Translations under genes and position numbers: made by a program
The notes under the pieces: generated by a model
The model's input: only the letters and a program-made list of their open reading frames with translations
Database searches by the model: none
What the model was told of the DNA's origin: nothing
Shown here: positions 26,317-37,980 of the stretch, piece after piece
How positions within the stretch are numbered: the stretch's first letter is position 1
Layout: every line of letters starts with the position of its first letter
Assembly (NCBI RefSeq): GCF_002250505.1
Contig: NZ_NJGY01000001.1
Location: forward strand, 2,039,616-2,103,615
DNA from: Janthinobacterium sp. PC23-8
GTDB taxonomy: Bacteria > Pseudomonadota > Gammaproteobacteria > Burkholderiales > Burkholderiaceae_D
Direction: 5' to 3'
DNA: 64,000 bases

Positions 26317-28182
26317 TTACTTGCTGGTGCCCGGTACCCAGACCGTGCCGATCGACAGGCCGGTCAGCTTTTTCTTGCGGCCATACCAGAGGTTGACCAC
26401 GCCGCGCGACACAAAGACGGAGGAGAACATCGAGGTCAGGATGCCCAGGCAATGCACGACGGCGAAGCCGCGCACCGGACCGCTGCCGAAGGCCAGCAGC
26501 GCCAGGCCGACGATCAGGGTGGTCACGTTCGAATCGAGAATCGTGGCCCAGGCGCGGTCGAAACCGGCGGAAATGGCCGCCTGCGGCGTGCTGCCGGCGC
26601 GCAGTTCTTCACGGATACGCTCATTGATCAGCACGTTGGCGTCAATCGCCATGCCCAGCGCCAGCGCAATGGCGGCAATACCAGGCAAGGTCAGGGTGAC
26701 CTGGATCATCGACAGCAGGCCGATCAGCAGCAACAGGTTGGAGGCCAGGGCCAGCACGCTGAAAGCGCCAAACAGCATGTAGTAGGCGATCATGAAGATG
26801 GCGATGGCGATAAAGCCATACAAGGTCGAGTGGAAGCCCTTGGCGATATTTTCAGCGCCCAGTTGCGGTCCGATGGTGCGTTCTTCGATGACCGTCATCG
26901 GCGCCGACAAGGCGCCCGAACGCAGCAGCAGCGACAGTTCGTTGGCGTTTTCGGCGCCGCCCATGCCGGTGATCTGGAAGCGCGAACCGAGTTCCTGCTG
27001 GATGGTGGCGACCGACAAGACTTCCGGCTTGCCTTTTTCAAACAGCACGATGGCCATGCGCTTGCCGACTTTTTCACGGGTCGCTTCGCGCATCTTGCGG
27101 CCACCGTCGCCGTTCAGGTCGATCGACACGGCCGCCTGCTGGTTCTGGTCAAAGCTGGCGGTGGCGCTGGAGATATAGTCGCCCGTCAGGATCACGTCTT
27201 TCGACAGCACGACCGGCACGCCCTTGCCGACGGTGAACAGTTCGGAGTTGAACGGAATTGCGCTCGACAGCTCGGTACCGGGCACGATGGTCTCGTCGAC
27301 CAGGCGCACTTCCAGGGTGGCGGTGCGGCCGATGATGGCTTTCGCGCGAGCCACGTCCTGCACGCCCGGCAACTGCACCACGATGCGGTCGGGACCTTGC
27401 TGCTGGATCAGCGGCTCGGCCACGCCCAACTCGTTGACGCGCTTGGACAGGGTCGAAATATTCTGTTTGACGCCTTCATCGATGGTGGCTTTCAGGGCCG
27501 CCGGTTTCAGGGTGATGGCCAGTTTCAGGTCGCTGCCGGCGCCGGTATCGGCAAACGTCAGTTCGCTCATCTGGTCGGACAGGGCATTTTTTGCCTTCAG
27601 GCGCGTATCGGCGTCACGGAAATTGATTTCAATGCTGTCGCCCACGCGGTCGATGCCGGCGTGGCGGATATTCTTGTCACGCAGGATGCTGCGCGAAGCG
27701 GACTGGATGCCCTGCACTTTCTTGGTCAGCACGGCTTTCGAATCGACCTGCATCAAAAAGTGCACGCCGCCGCGCAAGTCCAGGCCCAGGAACATCGGCA
27801 AGGCATGCAGTTTCTGCATCCACATCGGGGTATTGGCTTGCAGGTTGACCGTCACGATGTACGCGGGGTCGCTGGCGTCGGTGTTCAGATCCTTTTCCAG
27901 CACCAGTTTTGCCTTGAACTGGGTATCGGGATCGGCGAAACGCACGCGCACGGAGGCCAGATTGCCGGCGCCATCCATGGTGACACCTTCCGACTTGATG
28001 CTTTCTTTCGTCAATATCTGACCGACTTGCGTCATCAGGTCGCTCGTTACCTTGACGGTCGACCTGCCGCTGGTGACTTGCAACGCCGGTGATTCACCGA
28101 AATAATTGGGCGCCGTATAGAGTGCACCCAGCAACAGGGCGACGGCGATAAGGATGTATTTCCAGGCAGGATAGCGATTCAT
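26317..28182 (-). CDS. secD: Protein translocase subunit SecD
   Basis: 621 residues, the standard SecD length: one N-terminal membrane segment, a large periplasmic P1 region (about 30-450) and five C-terminal membrane segments. GLDLRGGVHFLMQVD, RVNELGVAEPLIQQQGPDRIVVQLPGVQD and AIDANVLINERIREEL are diagnostic. It forms the SecDF-YajC complex with the two flanking genes. Confidence 0.97.
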   Translation of the reverse strand: MNRYPAWKYILIAVALLLGALYTAPNYFGESPALQVTSGRSTVKVTSDLMTQVGQILTKESIKSEGVTMDGAGNLASVRVRFADPDTQFKAKLVLEKDLNTDASDPAYIVTVNLQANTPMWMQKLHALPMFLGLDLRGGVHFLMQVDSKAVLTKKVQGIQSASRSILRDKNIRHAGIDRVGDSIEINFRDADTRLKAKNALSDQMSELTFADTGAGSDLKLAITLKPAALKATIDEGVKQNISTLSKRVNELGVAEPLIQQQGPDRIVVQLPGVQDVARAKAIIGRTATLEVRLVDETIVPGTELSSAIPFNSELFTVGKGVPVVLSKDVILTGDYISSATASFDQNQQAAVSIDLNGDGGRKMREATREKVGKRMAIVLFEKGKPEVLSVATIQQELGSRFQITGMGGAENANELSLLLRSGALSAPMTVIEERTIGPQLGAENIAKGFHSTLYGFIAIAIFMIAYYMLFGAFSVLALASNLLLLIGLLSMIQVTLTLPGIAAIALALGMAIDANVLINERIREELRAGSTPQAAISAGFDRAWATILDSNVTTLIVGLALLAFGSGPVRGFAVVHCLGILTSMFSSVFVSRGVVNLWYGRKKKLTGLSIGTVWVPGTSK

Positions 28183-28275
28183 ATTGATTCAGCGTTCAGT
28201 GTTGAGCGTCGGAGGCGTCGAAGGCAGCACATCGGGCGGCGGGTAGCCGCCCGTATCACATCATGACGACAGTAA

Positions 28276-28608
28276 TTACAGCGCCTTCAGGGTGCCTTTT
28301 GGCAGCAAGGTGGTAATGGAGCTCTTCTGCACCATGATTTCGGTGCCGCTGGCCACTTCGATGGTGACGTAAGCGTCCACTACCTTGACAACACGGCCCA
28401 GCATGCCGCCGGAGGTAACGACTTCGTCACCCTTGGCCAGCGCGTCCATCATCGCCCGTTGTTCTTTGGCGCGTTTTTGCTGTGGGCGGATCATCAGGAA
28501 ATACATGACCACGAACATCAATACCAGCGGCAAGAAGCTGGTCAGGTTGCCGCCGAGGCCCAGGGCATCGGTAGGGGCTTGCGCGTAAGCGTTGGAAATG
28601 AAAAACAC
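28276..28608 (-). CDS. yajC: Preprotein translocase subunit YajC
   Basis: A 110-residue protein with a single N-terminal membrane helix (LTSFLPLVLMFVVMYFLMIRPQQKRAKEQ), followed by the conserved cytoplasmic GDEVVTSGGMLGRVVKV. The start is a GTG at 28608 with GGAGTCACC directly before it, so the unusual start codon is well supported. It lies between tgt and secD, the conserved order. Confidence 0.96.
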   Translation of the reverse strand: MFFISNAYAQAPTDALGLGGNLTSFLPLVLMFVVMYFLMIRPQQKRAKEQRAMMDALAKGDEVVTSGGMLGRVVKVVDAYVTIEVASGTEIMVQKSSITTLLPKGTLKAL

Positions 28609-28804
28609 GGTGACTCCAGTTCTAATCAGTTTGGAAAAATAGCGCTGTATTCTAGCATCGGCTGTCGTCCACTCTGCCCAAATGCAGGCATGGCAGCTTC
28701 AAATGGGGCTAAAAAGGCATTATGCAATGCTTTCCCGCCCCAAACCAAGCGGCAAGACAGAAATCATGCGAGCAGGCCGGTGTGAGGCGGGTTCTAAGCA
28801 ATTC

Positions 28805-31001
<2,197 letters not shown>

Positions 31002-31176
31002 GCGTTTTGCTTGAAAAGTACGTAACAATGATTAGGAGTGCGCAATGCGGCGTGTGGCACTATACTGTGCGCCTATACAGGCATTACAATAATCCGCCGC
31101 AAGATTGTCTGCGCGGTACGCACGGGGTGTGCCGGACAACCCTCTATTTTACGCTAGCGGCAGCAAAATCTCTTAT

Positions 31177-33279
31177 ATGCCTGATCAAAAGCAAGATCTA
31201 CCGCCAGCAACGAAGCCCGCGCCCAAGCCCAAAGCCGTCAAAAAAGTGGTCAGCACGGAAACCAGGCTGGCCAGGCTGGGCTTGCACACCGATATGGACC
31301 TGGTGCTGCACCTGCCGATGCGCTACGAAGACGAAACCAGGATCTACACGATACGCGATGCCTGTTTGCATGGTGGCGAGTCGTGGCAGGTCGAAGGCGT
31401 GGTCACCCGGTGCGAGGTCAGCTTCAAGCCGCGCAAGCAATTGCTCGTCACCATCGCCGATGAGACGGGCGAGTTGCTGCTGCGCTTCATGAATTTCTAC
31501 GGCAGCCAGGTCAAGCAATTGGCCGAAGGCACGCGGGTGCGCGCACGCGCCGAGCTCAAGCACGGTTTTTTCGGCGCCGAGATGGTCCATCCGGTCTACA
31601 AGGTGGTCAATGAAGGCGCGCCGCTGCCGACTGCCCTGACGCCCGTCTATCCGTCCGGCGAAGGCCTGTCGCAGCACGTGCTGCGCCGCGAGATTGCCGA
31701 GGCGATGAAGCGCATCGACTGGACCGACACCCTGCCCGACTCCCTGCTGCGCCAGATGCAGCTGTCACCATTCCAGGCGGCCGTGCGGCTGTTGCACTAT
31801 CCGCCGCAGCAGATCGACGAAAGCGCGCTGATGGACCGCTCGCACCCGGCCTGGGTGCGCATGAAGTTCGATGAACTGCTGGCCCAGCAGCTGTCCTTGA
31901 AACGCGCCCAGTACGCGCGCCGCTCGAAGGGCGCCGCCGCCCTGCCGTTCGTCGGCAGCCTGTCCCATGCATTCCAGGCCGCGCTGCCGTTCCGGCTGAC
32001 CGGCGCGCAGGCGCGCGTGCTCGACGAAATCCGCGCCGACCTGCGCCAGCCGTATCCGATGCAGCGACTGCTGCAGGGGGACGTGGGCAGCGGCAAGACG
32101 GTGGTGGCGGCCCTGTCGGCCACACAGGCCATCGACAGCGGCTACCAGGCCGCGCTGATGGCGCCGACCGAGATCCTGGCCGAGCAGCACTTTCGCAAGA
32201 TCGCCGCCTGGATGGAGCCGCTGGGCGTGAAGGTGGCGTGGCTGACGGGCAGCCTGAAAAAGAAGGAAAAGACGGCGGCGCTGGCCCTGATCGAATCGGG
32301 CGAGGCGCAGCTGGTGATCGGCACGCATGCGCTGATCCAGGACAACGTGCAGTTCTCGAAACTGGGCCTGGTGATCGTCGACGAGCAGCACCGCTTCGGC
32401 GTCGGCCAGCGCCTGACCCTGCGCAACAAGGGCGACAGCGCGGCCGTGCCGCACCAGCTGATGATGTCGGCCACGCCGATCCCGCGCACCCTGGCCATGA
32501 CCTATTACGCCGACCTGGAAGTGTCGGTGATCGACGAGCTGCCGCCCGGGCGCAGCCCGATCGTCACGCGCGCCATCGACCAGAACCGGCGCGACGAAGT
32601 GATCGCCCGCGTGTATGCGGCCGCGCTGGAAGGCCGGCAGGTGTACTGGGTCTGTCCGCTGATCGAGGAATCGGAAGCGCTGCAGCTGCAAACGGCCACC
32701 GACACCCACATGATGCTGGCCGAGGCGCTGCCCGCGCTGCAGGTAGGCCTGGTGCACGGCCGCCTGAAGCCGGCCGAAAAACAGGAAGTGATGGACGCAT
32801 TTATCGCCGGCCAGCTGCACGTGCTGGTGGCCACCACCGTGATCGAGGTGGGCGTCGACGTGCCGAACGCCTCCCTGATGGTGATCGAGCACGCCGAGCG
32901 TTTTGGTTTGTCGCAGTTGCACCAGCTGCGCGGGCGCGTCGGTCGCGGCACGGCCGCCAGCGTCTGCCTGCTGCTGTACCAGGGCCCGCTGGGCGGCGTG
33001 GCGCGCCAGCGTTTGATGACCATGCGCGAAACCACGGACGGCTTTGAAATCGCGCGCCGCGACCTGGAAATCCGCGGCCCCGGCGAATTTCTCGGCGCGC
33101 GCCAGTCCGGCCAGGCCATGCTGCGCTTCGCCGACCTGGAAACCGACCAGTGGCTGGTGGACCAGGCGCGCGACGTGGCGCACGAGCTGCTGCGCGCCAC
33201 CACGCCCGCCAGCGCCGCCACCGTGGAAGCGCACCTGGCGCGCTGGCTCGGTAACAAGGAAGAGTTTTTGAAGGTGTAG
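31177..33279 (+). CDS. recG: ATP-dependent DNA helicase RecG
   Basis: Remodels stalled replication forks and Holliday junctions. 700 residues: wedge/OB domain (about 70-170), then the superfamily-2 motor with Walker A GDVGSGKT near 305, DEQH box IVDEQHRFG near 398, MMSATPIPRTLA, and motifs V/VI in ATTVIEVGVDVPNAS and QLRGRVGRG. FEIARRDLEIRGPGEFLGARQSG is the RecG C-terminal signature. I chose the ATG at 31177; an in-frame ATG at 31105 is possible but adds a non-conserved extension. No strong ribosome site is visible. Confidence 0.97.
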   Translation: MPDQKQDLPPATKPAPKPKAVKKVVSTETRLARLGLHTDMDLVLHLPMRYEDETRIYTIRDACLHGGESWQVEGVVTRCEVSFKPRKQLLVTIADETGELLLRFMNFYGSQVKQLAEGTRVRARAELKHGFFGAEMVHPVYKVVNEGAPLPTALTPVYPSGEGLSQHVLRREIAEAMKRIDWTDTLPDSLLRQMQLSPFQAAVRLLHYPPQQIDESALMDRSHPAWVRMKFDELLAQQLSLKRAQYARRSKGAAALPFVGSLSHAFQAALPFRLTGAQARVLDEIRADLRQPYPMQRLLQGDVGSGKTVVAALSATQAIDSGYQAALMAPTEILAEQHFRKIAAWMEPLGVKVAWLTGSLKKKEKTAALALIESGEAQLVIGTHALIQDNVQFSKLGLVIVDEQHRFGVGQRLTLRNKGDSAAVPHQLMMSATPIPRTLAMTYYADLEVSVIDELPPGRSPIVTRAIDQNRRDEVIARVYAAALEGRQVYWVCPLIEESEALQLQTATDTHMMLAEALPALQVGLVHGRLKPAEKQEVMDAFIAGQLHVLVATTVIEVGVDVPNASLMVIEHAERFGLSQLHQLRGRVGRGTAASVCLLLYQGPLGGVARQRLMTMRETTDGFEIARRDLEIRGPGEFLGARQSGQAMLRFADLETDQWLVDQARDVAHELLRATTPASAATVEAHLARWLGNKEEFLKV

Positions 33280-33292
33280 CCAGCTGGTGTAA

Positions 33293-36200
33293 TCAATGCA
33301 TCGGCAAGGGCGCGAAAATCGCCTGCAAGTCGTCCTGCGTGACGGCCAGCGTCTGCGCCGGACCGTCGGCCAGCACCGCATCGGCCAGCTCGGCCTTGCG
33401 GCGCTGCATGTCCTGGATTTTTTCTTCCAGCGTGCCCCGGGCGATCAGCTTGTAGACGAACACCGGCTTGTCCTGGCCAATGCGCCAGGCGCGGTCGCTG
33501 GCCTGGTTTTCGGCCGCCGGGTTCCACCAGGGGTCGTAGTGAATGACGGTATCGGCGGCCGTCAGGTTCAGGCCCACGCCGCCCGCTTTCAGGCTGATCA
33601 GAAAAACCGGCACGGCGCCCTGCTGGAATGCGTCGACCTGCGCTGCGCGGTCGCGCGTCTCGCCGGTCAGCAGGGCGTAGGCAATGGCGCGCTCGCGCAG
33701 CTGCGCTTCGATCAGCGCCAGCATGCTGGTAAATTGCGAAAACACCAGCACCTTGCGCCCTTCGTCCAGCAGGGACTCGAGCATGTCCATCAATTCGGCC
33801 AGCTTGGCCGACGGCGCCGCGCCCTTTTTAACCGCGCCGGCCAGCAGGCGCGGATCGCAGCAGACCTGGCGCAGCTTGAGCAAGGCGTCGAGGATCACGA
33901 TCTGGCTGCGCGCCAGGCCCTTGGCGGCAATCGCCGCGCGCACTTTCGCATCCATCGCCAGGCGTACCGTTTCGTACAGGTCGCGCTGGGCGCCGGCCAG
34001 TTCGACTTCACGCACCATCTCTGTCTTGGGCGGCAAGTCGCTGGCCACCTTGTCCTTGGTGCGGCGCAACAGGAAAGGCTTGATGCGGCGTATCAAAAAG
34101 GCGTTGCGCGCGCTGTCGCCCAGTTTTTCTATTGGTTTACGAAATTCGGCATTGAAGCTTTTTTCGTCGCCCAGCAGCCCCGGCATCAGAAAATGGAACT
34201 GCGACCACAGCTCGCCCAGGTGATTCTGCAGCGGCGTGCCGGTCAGGCACAGGCGGTGCGTGGCCTGCAGCAGGCCGGCCGTTTGCGCCGCTTTGGAGCG
34301 GCTGTTCTTGATATATTGCGATTCATCGAGAATCAGCAGATGGAAGCGCTGGCCGCGCAGCGTTTCCTCGTCGCGCGGCAGCAGCGCGTAGGTGGTCAGC
34401 ACCAGATCGTATCGCCCCATCGTGTCGAAGTGCTGCGCCCGCTGCGCGCCGTGCAGCAGCAATACCCGCAAGCCGGGCGCAAAGCGCTTTGCTTCGGCCT
34501 GCCAGTTGCCCATCAAGCTGGTCGGCGCCACCACCAGCGCCGGCGCGATCAATCGTCCCGCTTCTTTTTCCAGCAGGATGTGGCACAAGGTCTGGATGGT
34601 TTTGCCCAGCCCCATGTCGTCGGCCAGGATGCCGGCCAAGCCGTACTCGCGCAGGAACTGCATCCACGCCACGCCTTCGGCCTGGTAAGGACGCAGCGAC
34701 GCTTGCAGGCCGGCCGGCGCGGCCACCTGGGCGATGCCGTCGAACGCGCGCAACTTCGCGCCCAGCTGGCGCAGCCGCTCGCCGCCGGTCCAGCGCAGCT
34801 GCGCCCCGGCTTCCAGTTCGGCCAGGCGCGCCGCGTCCAGCACCGGCAGGCGCATGCCGGCGCCGATGCGGTCCTTGAAATACAGTTCGCCCAAGGCATG
34901 CAAAATCGGCTTGACGCGGCGCCACGGCAGCGCCACCGTGGCGCCGCCGGGCAAGCTGGCCATCAGGTGCCCGGCATCGTCGTGCAGGGCCAGCGCCTGC
35001 GCATTGAAGTTGTCGGGCGCCGCGCGTATCAGTTGCAGCAGCACCGGCAGCAAGGGCACGCGCTGGCCGTCCACCACGATGCCCAGTTCCAGCTCGAACC
35101 AGGCGTTGCCGCCGTCGCCCTCCTCGGCCACGTCGGCATACCAGTCATCGATCGCCGCCAGGTCGTAGCGGTAGCCGGGGCCGTAGTCGACCAGCCAGCC
35201 CTGCTGGCGCAAGGCCGGCACGCCCTGCGCCGCGAAATCGATCCAGGCCGCTTCGTCCGGCAGTTGCAGCACGCCGGCCATCGCATGCAGCGGCGAGGCG
35301 GTGGCGGCGGCGGCAAAGCCCAGCGCTTGCAAAGTGGCCATGGCCATCTTTTCCGCAGCGGCATCGCGCGTGATCGTCTCCTTGCCGCTGGCGCCATGGC
35401 GCTGCAGTTTTTGCGCCGTGTCGGCGGACGCGCGCAGGCCATCATAATCAAACGCCAGCAGCGCGAAATCGTGCGGCGGCGCGCCAGCGGTATCGCTGTC
35501 CACGCTGCCGAGCAACAGGAAAGGACGTGCCGCGATGTCGCTGCGGACGATCTTGCGCAAGGGCGGTGGTGGTGCAATCGCCTGCTCCAGTCCCTGCGAC
35601 GCCAGCTCGCGCGCCAGCAAGGCGCGCTGTTTGCCGGCCACGCGCGGCGCGCTGGCCACCAGCACCTGCAATTCCTGAGGCGCCATGCTGGCCAGGCTGT
35701 CCGGCAAGGCCAGCGGTCCGATGTCCGCCCCCCGCACGTATAGCGCAGGCTGGGTCGCCAGGACATGGTCGAACGGCGCGCCATCGTCCGTGTGCCAGCG
35801 CAGCATCACACTGTCGTCTTCTTGCACGGCCCAGGCCAGGTACGCCTTGCGCGTCTCGGCCGCCAACAACGGCGTCAGCTGCCCATTTTTCAGGTCCTCG
35901 TGCGTGGCAGCGCGAAACAGGCGCTGCTCTTGAGGCAAACGCTGCAACAATTCGGCACCGATGGCGCCACGTACTTCCGCCACGGCACTGGAAAATTCCA
36001 TGCTGCCACGCAGCAGGAAGAACAGATGTGCCGCATAACGGTCTTCCTGCGTCATGTAGGCGGGCGGATAATGGCGAATGTCATGCAGATTGGCCAGCAC
36101 CGTGGCCGATGCGATCGCACCTCCCCCGCGCAGGCGAGCCCGGCACAGCAACAGATCCAGACGACCGGCAGGATTGGGCATCAGCACATACACCAGCCGG

Positions 36201-36634
36201 TACATGGCTTGCGCCGTGGCGCCTGCGCTTCTGATGGCCGGCTTGGTGGCGATAGCCTGCGCCATTTTTTTTAACCAGGAAGCGAGCTGTGGCGGCGTGC
36301 CGTCAGCGGCCATGGCGGTGGGCGGCGGCGGCGCCAGTTCCAGGTAGCGCAGCAAGACCGCCACCACATGCTTGCAGTTGTAATCCATGGGACAGCTGCA
36401 ATCGCCCTCGACACGCACCCCGCGCGCGGCGGGCGCAATGCGTATGGTTTGCCGGTAGCTTTGCCCGCTGCTGCCGCTGACCTTGCCCTTGATGGCGTCG
36501 CCCTCGACCTTAACAGAACGCACCATGCCGCGCTGCGCATAGCCGCGCCCGCGGCTCAGGGTGCCGCTATCGAAACAGGTGGCGACATCGTCGGCAGTAA
36601 ACGCCATGATGCCGTGGTCAGAAGGTTTTTTCAT
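33293..36634 (-). CDS. SNF2/RapA-family helicase with N-terminal SWIM zinc finger
   Basis: A 1113-residue Swi2/Snf2 ATPase. A SWIM zinc finger (C79-x-C81...C87-x-H89) lies at the N-terminus. A long middle region (about 100-640) is of unknown role, and the motor fills the C-terminus: DDMGLGKT near 674, LILDESQYIKN near 768 (DESQ where DEAH/DEAQ is usual), LTGTPLQNHLGELWS, then SLKAGGVGLNLT and DRAWRIGQ. It is a dsDNA translocase, expected to remodel protein-DNA complexes; the biological target is unknown. The start is ATG 36634 with a poor ribosome site; ATG 36607 is possible. It is 12 bp downstream of a 41-aa membrane peptide, so it may be the last gene of that unit. Confidence 0.92.
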   Translation of the reverse strand: MKKPSDHGIMAFTADDVATCFDSGTLSRGRGYAQRGMVRSVKVEGDAIKGKVSGSSGQSYRQTIRIAPAARGVRVEGDCSCPMDYNCKHVVAVLLRYLELAPPPPTAMAADGTPPQLASWLKKMAQAIATKPAIRSAGATAQAMYRLVYVLMPNPAGRLDLLLCRARLRGGGAIASATVLANLHDIRHYPPAYMTQEDRYAAHLFFLLRGSMEFSSAVAEVRGAIGAELLQRLPQEQRLFRAATHEDLKNGQLTPLLAAETRKAYLAWAVQEDDSVMLRWHTDDGAPFDHVLATQPALYVRGADIGPLALPDSLASMAPQELQVLVASAPRVAGKQRALLARELASQGLEQAIAPPPPLRKIVRSDIAARPFLLLGSVDSDTAGAPPHDFALLAFDYDGLRASADTAQKLQRHGASGKETITRDAAAEKMAMATLQALGFAAAATASPLHAMAGVLQLPDEAAWIDFAAQGVPALRQQGWLVDYGPGYRYDLAAIDDWYADVAEEGDGGNAWFELELGIVVDGQRVPLLPVLLQLIRAAPDNFNAQALALHDDAGHLMASLPGGATVALPWRRVKPILHALGELYFKDRIGAGMRLPVLDAARLAELEAGAQLRWTGGERLRQLGAKLRAFDGIAQVAAPAGLQASLRPYQAEGVAWMQFLREYGLAGILADDMGLGKTIQTLCHILLEKEAGRLIAPALVVAPTSLMGNWQAEAKRFAPGLRVLLLHGAQRAQHFDTMGRYDLVLTTYALLPRDEETLRGQRFHLLILDESQYIKNSRSKAAQTAGLLQATHRLCLTGTPLQNHLGELWSQFHFLMPGLLGDEKSFNAEFRKPIEKLGDSARNAFLIRRIKPFLLRRTKDKVASDLPPKTEMVREVELAGAQRDLYETVRLAMDAKVRAAIAAKGLARSQIVILDALLKLRQVCCDPRLLAGAVKKGAAPSAKLAELMDMLESLLDEGRKVLVFSQFTSMLALIEAQLRERAIAYALLTGETRDRAAQVDAFQQGAVPVFLISLKAGGVGLNLTAADTVIHYDPWWNPAAENQASDRAWRIGQDKPVFVYKLIARGTLEEKIQDMQRRKAELADAVLADGPAQTLAVTQDDLQAIFAPLPMH

Positions 36635-36646
36635 CAGACTTACAAT

Positions 36647-36772
36647 CTACAAACATATCCAGAAACGATTGGCCAGGTCCAGCATGAAGTCTGGCCGCAA
36701 ATAGGCCATGAACACTGCGGCCAGCACCACCGCGCCGGCCATGCGCCACAGCCATGTGCGCCGCGTGCTCAT
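36647..36772 (-). CDS. 41-aa single-pass membrane peptide downstream of the MFS gene
   Basis: The ATG at 36772 overlaps the stop of the MFS gene as ATGA, the hallmark of translational coupling. The product starts MSTRRTWLWRMAG, has one hydrophobic helix (AVVLAAVFMAYL) and ends DLANRFWICL. The basic N-terminus predicts the start inside the cytoplasm. I do not recognise a named family; it may be a partner or stabiliser of the transporter, by position only. Its stop lies 12 bp before the SNF2 gene. Confidence 0.65.
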   Translation of the reverse strand: MSTRRTWLWRMAGAVVLAAVFMAYLRPDFMLDLANRFWICL

Positions 36773-37980
36773 GACGCCGCCACCGGGCGCGGCGCGGCGC
36801 GCTCGTCGATCGGCAGGTTGATCAGGGCCGCCAGCAGGCCCAGGCCGATGGTGATGAGCCACACGGCGCTGTAATTGCCCATGCGCTCGTACAAAAAGCC
36901 GCCGAGCCAGGCGCCCAGAAAACTGCCGACCTGGTGCGAAAAGAAGACCATGCCGGCCAGCATCGACAGGTGCTTGACGCCGAAGATGCCGGCGATAATG
37001 CCGTTCGTCAGCGGCACCGTCGACAGCCACAGCACGCCCATGCCGGCGGCGAACAGGTACACCGACCAGGCCGACAGGGGCGCGAGCAGGAACAGGCCAA
37101 TGACGGCCGCGCGCGCCAGGTAGATCGCCGACAGCAGATGGCGCTTGGCGAATTTGCCGCCCAGCTTGCCCGCGTAGTAGGAGCCGAAAATATTGAACAG
37201 GCCGATCAGCGCCAGCGCCGTCACCGCGATATTCGGATTCATCAGGCCCTGGTCTTTCAAATACGCCGGCAAGTGCACGCCGATAAAGACCAGCTGGAAG
37301 CCGCACACGAAATAGCCGGCCAGCAGCAGCCAGAACGAACGGTTGCCGATCGCCTCGCCGAAGGCTTCGCCGATGCTTTGCTGCGCGCCGCCAAGATGCG
37401 TGGCGGGCGGCTCGCGCAGCCAGAAGGCCATCGGGACCATGGCCGCCACCACCAGCGCGGCCAGCGTAAAGAAGGCGTTTTGCCAGCCGATGGCGGAAAT
37501 GAGCTGCTGCTCGATCGGCATCATCAGGAACTGGCCAAACGACCCCGCCGCCGACGAAATGCCGAAGGCCCACGAGCGCTGCTCGGGCGGCGCGCTGCGC
37601 CCAACGATGCCGCTGATGGCGCCAAACGCCGTGCACGCCAGCGCCAGACCGATGAACACGCCCGAGCCGATAATGAACAGGGTCGGTTCCGTCACCAGCG
37701 CCATCCAGACCAGGCCGGCCATATAGCTGATGGCGCCGACGATCACCACGCGCATGGTGCCATAGCGGTCGGCCGCCATGCCGGCGAACGGTCCAAAGAC
37801 GCCCCACATCAGGTTTTGCAGGGCCATCGCCAGCGAATAGGTTTCGCGCGTCCAGCCATTGGCTTGCGAGATCGGCTGCATCCAGAAACCGAGGCCATGG
37901 CGCACGCCCATCGCCAGCGTCAGGACCACGCCGCTGGCGATCAGCACGGTTTTCAGGCTCGGGCGTGTAGCGGCATTCAT
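36769..37980 (-). CDS. MFS transporter (oxalate/formate antiporter-like group)
   Basis: A 403-residue, 12-helix major facilitator. The helix 2-3 loop is GMAADRYGTMRVVI, a good MFS motif A variant (G-x-x-x-D-R-x-G). QPISQANGWTRETYSLAMALQNLMWGVFGP resembles the MCT/OFA group that carries monocarboxylates or dicarboxylates. Substrate not determinable. Its ATG overlaps the stop of the Gfo/Idh gene (ATGA), and its stop overlaps the ATG of the 41-aa peptide. Confidence 0.87.
   Translation of the reverse strand: MNAATRPSLKTVLIASGVVLTLAMGVRHGLGFWMQPISQANGWTRETYSLAMALQNLMWGVFGPFAGMAADRYGTMRVVIVGAISYMAGLVWMALVTEPTLFIIGSGVFIGLALACTAFGAISGIVGRSAPPEQRSWAFGISSAAGSFGQFLMMPIEQQLISAIGWQNAFFTLAALVVAAMVPMAFWLREPPATHLGGAQQSIGEAFGEAIGNRSFWLLLAGYFVCGFQLVFIGVHLPAYLKDQGLMNPNIAVTALALIGLFNIFGSYYAGKLGGKFAKRHLLSAIYLARAAVIGLFLLAPLSAWSVYLFAAGMGVLWLSTVPLTNGIIAGIFGVKHLSMLAGMVFFSHQVGSFLGAWLGGFLYERMGNYSAVWLITIGLGLLAALINLPIDERAAPRPVAAS

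Noticed and set aside
31002..31176. preQ1 riboswitch or other leader before queA
   Set aside because: The divergent queA-recG spacer shows no aptamer-like pseudoknot core; only weak promoter-like hexamers.
33296..35743. 815-codon open frame on the plus strand
   Set aside because: Antisense shadow of the SNF2 helicase; composition dominated by Arg, Gln and His with no domain.
36773..37807. Long reading frame upstream of the 41-aa peptide in its own frame
   Set aside because: It is out of frame with the genuine MFS gene. Only the last 41 codons, starting at the ATGA overlap, look like protein.
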